Part shown: in pieces, positions 57,680-64,000 of the stretch
Layout: each line of letters opens with the position of its first letter
How positions within the stretch are numbered: the stretch's first letter is position 1
Source of the DNA: Vesta saturnalis
Taxonomy: Eukaryota; Arthropoda; Insecta; Coleoptera; Lampyridae
Assembly: GCA_036346205.1 (NCBI GenBank)
Contig: JARFJB010000534.1
Coordinates: 1,163,501-1,227,500, forward strand
Length of the DNA stretch: 64,000 bases
Direction: 5' to 3'
The notes under the pieces: generated by a model
Told to the model about the DNA's origin: nothing
What the model saw: only the letters and a program-made list of their open reading frames with translations
Database searches by the model: none
Position numbers and translations under genes: made by a program

Positions 57680-59255
57680 TAGTGGGTAATTTTGTTTGTA
57701 GTTCTATTCACTTAGTTAGATTCCGTATATAGATATATTTTTTTTTCTCGTCAAATTGAGTTTTATAGATATATTTGTGTTTAACGTGTGTAGCGACCTT
57801 TAGGAAAGGTGTGTGTGTATGGCGAGCTTTAGTTTTTTTGTTTGTGAAAGTATTATTCCGTAATTTAGGTTGTTTTTCCTTATTTATAGAAGTTTGATTA
57901 ACGTTCTTTGTAAATAGTTGTATATAAGTTTACATAAGGTTTATTTCGTTTGCTTCCCGTAAAATATAATAGAAAGTTTTGTAAAATTTAAAGAAAGAAT
58001 ATAGATTTATGAGTGTATGATGTCATATTGGCGACATAAGGATGAGTAGTTAGAGTTGTTCAGTTTATTAGTGAGTATGTAGGTTTTAAATCATAGAGGT
58101 TGAATGTGGGACTGATTGTTTGTACTTAACTAAAAATATAGGGATATTTTGCACGTTAAATCTGCTGACGTTAAACTTTTGAGTCCTTACGGACGAAAAC
58201 GAAGTTTGTGGGTATCTTCCCCTTCTATTTTTTTAATTGGTGGAATTAAATTAGGTAAGATTTTTTATGAGTAGTGGGATTAAAAATCAAAGATGGATCT
58301 TTGGTAATAATTTGTTTGATTCTGAAACTGACTGCGCTCTCGAGTAGTATTACGGTGACGTTTATTGTTACGCTTTAAGGGGTGGTTTAGAACGTTGATA
58401 TTTTGGAGCTTGTGGTGTTCAACGAACGTACTTTTTTGAGTAGTAAGGGTAGTTAAGCTACTTCTGAAGAAGACCTGTAAAGGGATTTTATTAAAACTGT
58501 TCATCACCAAAGGATTATACCTAGTGCCGATTTCGATTTTACGTAAAGTTACCTAGAGGACATCGTCGTGTTTTATTAGTGCTTCAGTGACCTCTTTGGT
58601 TTTTCTCGCTTTTGCGGATTCTTTTTTAAATCAACGTTCTTGCAGTGCCGCTTATTTACCGTAAAAAGCGTGTTTAAGAATAAAGAAACTTACGCAATAT
58701 TTTAAAATTTATAGTTATTTAAATCCAGTTATTAACCTTTTGGATTGTTAGTGGAAATAAAACCAGTTAAAAGATAACAGTTATCAAGTCGAGTGCACAA
58801 ATTATTATTTTAAAAGAGTTTTTTTTTAATTGATGCAGTAACATTTTAACGCGATTCAATTAAGGAATGGTTTGTGTATAAAGAACAATAGTCAACATTT
58901 TATTCATCATTTTACCAGACAGGAAAATTTCATTTCCGTGATAGCAGTAACCGATCGTCTGGGTCGTTTTCATTGTTGTAACACAGGTGAGGTGTAATTC
59001 TAGACTTTAAGGTAATATATTACTGTGTTTTTTTTTCTTGAATATTTTCAAGATTTATTATTTTGTGTATTTCGAATTATTTTGTGGTATCGAAGGTTTG
59101 AAAGCGTGTCGTTTTTTTTGTTGTTAAAGTAAGTTGTTTTTTTTAAATTTGTTTAGTTTAATTAATAATAGTTCTGACGCTCCGCCTGCACACTTTGTTA
59201 TTTATTTTAGTATTAAAGGGCAATTGACCCTATTGTAGTGTGGTTATATAATCCA

Positions 59256-59344
<89 letters not shown>

Positions 59345-60130
59345 GTTAAACATTTAGACTGGCGTAAAAGCATTCTGATCAGACATCCTGTCGCCTTTTA
59401 AGTATTTGTATTTTTTTTTGGTTTATACGCATTATCGTACGTTTACATTTTTTATATTTATTTTATTATAGTTTTGTTAGGTTTTATAAATGTGTTTTAA
59501 TTCTGTGGAAACCCTTTTGTGTTACATAAAGTTTTTTGCAAATTGCAAGGTTACCGGAAAATTAGAAGCGTAAAATTTTAACGTAACGAAGTGACAGTTT
59601 TTTTTTTGTTTTATTGAGTTATAGCGTTAATAATATTTAGTGTTTTATTTGATTTTTGTTGAGAATTAATTCATTTAGAATTCATTTTATAGCTTATTTT
59701 TTTTTGGTTTTGTTTTGGTTATTATTTTTTTTTACACTGAGGTGTATTAACGTAACTTTATTGAGTGTTTACCACGCTTTTATTTGACAAGCGTGTAGTG
59801 CTTTTGAAGCCTTTTCAGGTGAAACAGTATTGCGGAACCTGAGCTAAGAGCGTTACGATCGGTAAGTGTGGTAAGTTGGGTATTCGAACCACTGCGTACC
59901 GTCGTTTAACTCGCATTTTAAAACACCCTCGTGTGTTCTTTTAGAATATCCTGGCGCCTACCGGAACCTATTGTGTCATTTTCCCGATTTCGACGTTGGT
60001 AGATAGCGTAAGCTACGGAGACGAGACTGCTTTGTCCCAATAAACCCTCACCCGTACGCCGAGCTAGCCGTGCAAAAACCAGGTTTATCTTTTGCCTTGT
60101 CCTAGTGACCATTTATACCGTAACAGTATA
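57680..60130. other. Unclassified T-rich segment
   Basis: No ORF with a recognisable domain. Long T homopolymers, a (TA)n run, and a more balanced 3' part (59760-60120, with CGTACGCCGAGCTAGCC). Bounded on both sides by element P sequence. It may be a non-coding insertion such as an LTR or an untranslated region, but no terminal repeat or target duplication was found. Confidence 0.3.
59259..59341. repeat. (TA)n microsatellite
   Basis: About 41 TA units. Confidence 0.95.
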
Positions 60131-61134
60131 TAGGCTCTCGATAAAGTGGGTGAAAATCATAATTTTCAATTTCAACACATTAGAAATACGTTCCATAATT
60201 AGGATTGTCTAGCACATTTTAATCAAATATTGAAAATTCATTTAGTTGGATAGACATCAATAACACCGAAGGTTATTAAATGTAAGGGATTTCTAAACGA
60301 ATACGCTTGATTGTCTTTTTAATGGAAATTTGGACGTAAAGTTTAGAAAATTGTATATAATTTACCTTTTTTAAATTTAGATTCAACACATTTCAGAATA
60401 AGTCCTTTAGATGGTTTTCCAGCACATTGAAGTTCGAATATTTCAATAAAGGCCATTTAAATGGAAAGAACAATAATATATAATTTAAAGTTAAAAGTTC
60501 TTCTAAGACAATTATTATTAATTGATCAAAATAAGTCAGTTAATTTATAAAAGTAGCAAGTGTTATGTTTAATTTTTTAAATTTTCATTAAAATTTAATC
60601 TGTTTATAAATATCCTGTATTGATTTTTCAATTAGTACTAAGTTTTATTACTAAAAATTCAAATTTAATTAACTTAATTTAATAATATTAAATTTGAAAG
60701 GTTAAAGTTTAATTTAAAAAATTTTTATTAAATATAGTTCTATTAAATAAGGCAGTTATTTGCAATATTAGATTCTTAAAATTGACTTTGATTGGTCGTA
60801 TTTTTTAAAAATTTAATGCTGTTTACACAATTTGCTAAACTGACGCTGTTTCAAAAAAAATTAAAAAATTAATTAAGCCTTAATTTCAAAATCATTAAAT
60901 ATCTTGAAACGTAGGTTTAGTATAGAATTTTATTGCAACTTACCATTTTATTAAATAGACAAAATCATTAATATACAAGATGTCCTATTAAAAAATATAA
61001 CTTTGATATGGATCTTTTTTTGTGAACACTGGTATAGTTGAAATTGTTTTTAAATTGTCCCTAAACACGTATATGCTCTAAGAAAAAGAATTGCAAAATT
61101 CAATAGGTCTATAGAAATTGCGTATTGTGCGCAC

Positions 61135-61135
<1 letters not shown>

Positions 61136-61209
<74 letters not shown>
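61136..61209. repeat. (TA)n microsatellite
   Basis: About 37 TA units between the right TIR region of P and the left arm of K. Confidence 0.95.
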
Positions 61210-61211
<2 letters not shown>

Positions 61212-62566
61212 CTAAGCTTCGTCGCTTTGTATACGAAAAATGGTAAAATATTTGAAATTTTTTTATTATCGTGTAGGTTCATTAGCACGTTTAAAATTAT
61301 TTTCGAATATAGGTGGTCCATAAAAATTTTACGCATCAAAGTTATAAAAATTTAAATGGAACACCCTATAAAGGTCACTTACTGTTATAGTCCCTATACC
61401 TAACTCCACCTATTGTCGAGATATTTCATTATTTGTGAGAATGTAGACCGAAATTCTGTTTTACGTACTCGAGCAATTTTTTTCATACGTTTTTTATTGT
61501 TTACTGAAAGCATCAAACTTTAAAATCCACCGAAGTTATTATCACAAATTTATACTGGGTGTATAAAAACTCAGTTACTATTTTGACCAACATTAAAGCC
61601 AAATAACAACACTATTTTGAATGGAGCGCTCCGTATTTATCACCATATTTTTATTCTAATTTTAATTCCCAACAAAACTATATTAGGGTTCCCTATACCT
61701 ATCTCTTACAGGTTTTTTTGTAATTTAGGATTTTCTATTCCAATAATAATTTCATGCAATTTGTTTGTGAAAAGCAGGCTTTGACGGCCTTACTGTCACA
61801 TAAAATAAACAAATTTATTGAAAAGTGTTTGTTCAATAAAATAATGTTTTTGTTATTTACCCAGTTATTAACGTCTTTCAGTCACTGTTAAGGAAAGCGT
61901 AGTCAAACGGTTGGATTATCTCGAGCAATAAAAGCTTTTCATCAAAACCTGCTCATAAAAAATCGAGTAAAAAATGACATAAAATTAATGATTAAATTAG
62001 AAAATCGTAATTACAAAAAATCTGCAAGAGATAGGTATATGGAACCCTAATACAGTTTTATAGGGAATTAAAATTAGAATAAAAATATAGTGATAAATAC
62101 GGGGTGTTCCATTTAAGATAAGGAAGTTAATTGGCTTTAATGTTGGTCAAAATAGTAACTGAGTTTTTATACACTCAGTATAAATTTGTGGATTTTAAAG
62201 TTTGATGCTTTCAGTGAACAATGAAAAACATTTGAAAAAAATTCCTCGAGTACGTAAAACAGAAAGTTCTTTTGAATTTCGATCTACATTCTCGCAAATA
62301 ATGAAATATCTCGGCAACAGGTGGAGTTAGGTGCAGGGACTATACCAGTAAGTAACCTTGATTTAGTCCACAGAATCGAAATATGCCATCATATATAGGG
62401 TGTTCCATTTAAATTTTCATAACTTTGATGCGTAAGATTTTTATGGACCACCCTGCATAGTCGAAAATAGTTTTAAAACGTGCTCCTAATCAACCTACAC
62501 GATAATTAAAAAAAGATTTCAAATATATTTTACGATTTTTCGTATACAAACCGACGAGCTTAGATG

Positions 62567-62569
<3 letters not shown>
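61210..62569. mobile_element. Large foldback K (~1.36 kb)
   Basis: Arms 61210-61745 and about 61960-62569 are inverted copies. Shared pieces are TCTAAGCTTCGTCG/CGACGAGCTTAGA, GATGCGTAAGATTTTTATGG, ATTCTCGCAAATAATGAAAT, and AGGGTTCCCTATACCTATCT. Spacer of about 200 bp, no transposase. Both outer tips abut (TA)n runs. A module (61553-61635) lies in the left arm. Confidence 0.8.

Positions 62570-62634
<65 letters not shown>
62570..62634. repeat. (TA)n microsatellite
   Basis: About 32 TA units abutting the right tip of foldback K. Confidence 0.95.
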
Positions 62635-62638
<4 letters not shown>

Positions 62639-62705
62639 TGAGTCACGAGGAACTGTACATACTTCTACCATAAGTAGAGCGCCTCTTGTTTTGTTTATTA
62701 ATATA

Positions 62706-62892
62706 CAGGGTGAATTATAGATATTCACCAAAACAATGCTTCGTCATATCTTAGATTAGTCGATTTGTCTCATTTTTTGGTGAAAGTGTGTATTCGTGTC
62801 TAGCAACTAACTGACATATTCAGAATTTAAAAAATCCAGGACCGTCTTCGTGAAAATTTGTGGGACTGCTTCATATCCAATACTTCACCCTG
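62706..62892. mobile_element. Short MITE L (187 bp)
   Basis: Ends CAGGGTGAA and TTCACCCTG with TA on both sides (62704-62705, 62893-62894). No longer inverted arm and no ORF. Confidence 0.65.
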
Positions 62893-63065
62893 TATATGAT
62901 TTCTCTAAAATCTGATATAATTATTTCAGAGCGTATTAATAGACAGTTAAACCTGGGTATTTGAATTTTTTGGTACACTTACGTCACATTTTCAATTAAA
63001 GATTCATTTTGGAGTCAAATTGAAAATTGGGAATAATGAAATATCTTACTGTATAATAATGTTTA

Positions 63066-63815
63066 GTTATTAAAAAGAAATCTTTAAAATAAACAGTAAC
63101 GACACACACTGTGCTTCAGTATGGTAAATATCATAATTTGAATTGATTTACAGGGCCGGATTTAGAAATTGGCATATCTGGTTCATCTCAAAAATTCACC
63201 CTGTATGTAACTTTTTCCACCCGTAATAGACAGAAAACAGATAAAAAATGTTTGTAATAACCTAGTTTTCTTATTTGTTTGAGAAAAAATCATGTGTAAT
63301 TATTTTAATCGGAATGAAATGAACAAGCCCAAGAAATGTTTATTCATAAATTAAGAAAATCCATTACACATTTAAACATTCGACAAGAAAAGTGTATTGA
63401 GGCAGATGGATTTCATTTTGAACATCTTTTATAATCGTAATATTTATTAAATTGTTTTTTACTTTGTTCCACATTGTTAAAACTGTTTTATTATTTGGTT
63501 ATTGTTATTTATTTTATTTCTTAATTTATGAATAAACATTTTTTGGGCTTGTTCATTTCGTTCCGATTAAAATAATTACACATGAGTTTTTCTCAAAAAA
63601 ATAAGAAAAATAGGTTATTACAAACATTTTTTATCTGTTTTCTGTCTATCACAGGTGGAAAAAGTTACATACAGGGTGAATTTTTGAGATGAACCAGATA
63701 TGCCAGATTTCTAAATCCGGCCCTGTAAATCAATTCAAATTAAGGTATTTGCCATACTGGAGCACGTGTGTCGTTGCTGTTTATTTTAAAATTTCTTTTT
63801 TATTTCTTTGTTATG
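63066..63815 (+). mobile_element. DD41D-family foldback M keeping only the last codons
   Basis: Arms 63066-63360 and 63520-63815 share GAATTGATTTACAGGGCCGG, AACCAGATATGCC and TAATCGGAATGAAATGAACA (inverted). Between them, 63356-63435 reads KSITHLNIRQEKCIEADGFH and FEHLL then stop, the usual C-terminus of these transposases. A clear internal-deletion derivative. Homology may extend to the GAACACCCCGTA at 63903-63914. Confidence 0.75.
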
Positions 63816-63902
63816 TGAATTAATATTATACTTAGCATTTATAACATCTTGAATTTACTTTAATTGAATTACGCAATTCGGTGCATAAGTTTCCTTTGAC
63901 GC

Positions 63903-64000
63903 GAACACCCCGTATATTATGCAATTAGGCCCATTTTTCCTATTCCAACGATAAATATGAAATGATTCTAGGTAAGTCATGTTTGCATATAGCTGGGGAC
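63903..64000. other. TIR-like motif at the window edge
   Basis: GCGAACACCCCGTATA resembles the GGAACACCCTGTATA end motif. Either the outer end of M or the start of another element continuing beyond the window. Confidence 0.35.

Larger units (their letters stand above)
56737..60985 (+). mobile_element. DD41D-family element P, left and right TIR regions
   Basis: The left region 56737-57060 matches, inverted, 60640-60985: GCAAGTTGCAATAGAATTTC against GAATTTTATTGCAACTTACC, TTAATGATTTTTGAAATTA, and GCAAATAACTGCCTTATTTT. The left region carries a module (56921-56987). It contains the N-terminal half of a transposase and then 2.4 kb of unclassified DNA. Outer ends are unclear because MITE O overlaps the left side, and on the right homology to foldback K continues to the (TA)n at 61136. 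Confidence 0.6.

Noticed and set aside
59918..60112. 64-codon minus-strand ORF with basic composition
   Set aside because: No domain, and the surroundings are non-coding; it could be chance in the one GC-richer patch.

Overview
The window looks like a transposon-dominated stretch of an insect genome, most likely a beetle, although the order is an inference. The reasons are a very AT-rich base composition, many Tc1/mariner-type elements with TACAGGGTG...CACCCTGTA ends, Penelope-like and non-LTR retroelements, TTAA-flanked piggyBac elements, roughly 170-bp AT-rich satellites, and long (TA)n and (GT)n arrays. No intact host gene is recognised. The only non-transposase, non-reverse-transcriptase coding candidate is a decayed Myb/SANT-like (trihelix) gene at 43.7-45.1 kb.

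Layout. 0-7.4 kb: tRNA-derived SINE heads, a dead LINE RT, and a Penelope-like element (PLE) whose GIY-YIG domain is split by a LINE with a 9-bp target duplication. 7.4-15.4 kb: three DD41D mariner-like elements nested inside one another (A contains B, B contains C), each with hundreds of bases of terminal inverted repeat (TIR). 15.5-26.8 kb: a ~165-bp satellite array invaded by a LINE, a piggyBac (itself hit by another LINE), a foldback MITE, a SINE and a second PLE. 26.8-33.3 kb: two more copies of the first LINE family flanking a well-preserved DD41D element (D). 33.8-43.2 kb: long GT-rich micro/minisatellites, a tRNA-like cloverleaf heading a dispersed repeat, and a probable low-quality duplicate. 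43.3-45.6 kb: a 5S-rRNA-like fragment and the Myb/SANT remnant, whose first exon carries a TA-flanked MITE. 45.7-64 kb: a second ~170-bp tandem repeat split by element E, then a dense run of DD41D-family elements and foldbacks (F to P), with a second piggyBac inserted in the right TIR of element I.

How the parts relate. The transposases are in trans-mobilising families: DD41D copies with recognisable catalytic regions (C, D) could once have moved the internally deleted relatives (E, F, K, M, N, O). Nothing in the window is clearly intact today. The most unusual structure is the way the DD41D TIRs are built: 57-83-bp units, each bounded by its own inverted TACAGGGTG/CACCCTGTA pair, recur inside the TIRs of otherwise diverged elements.
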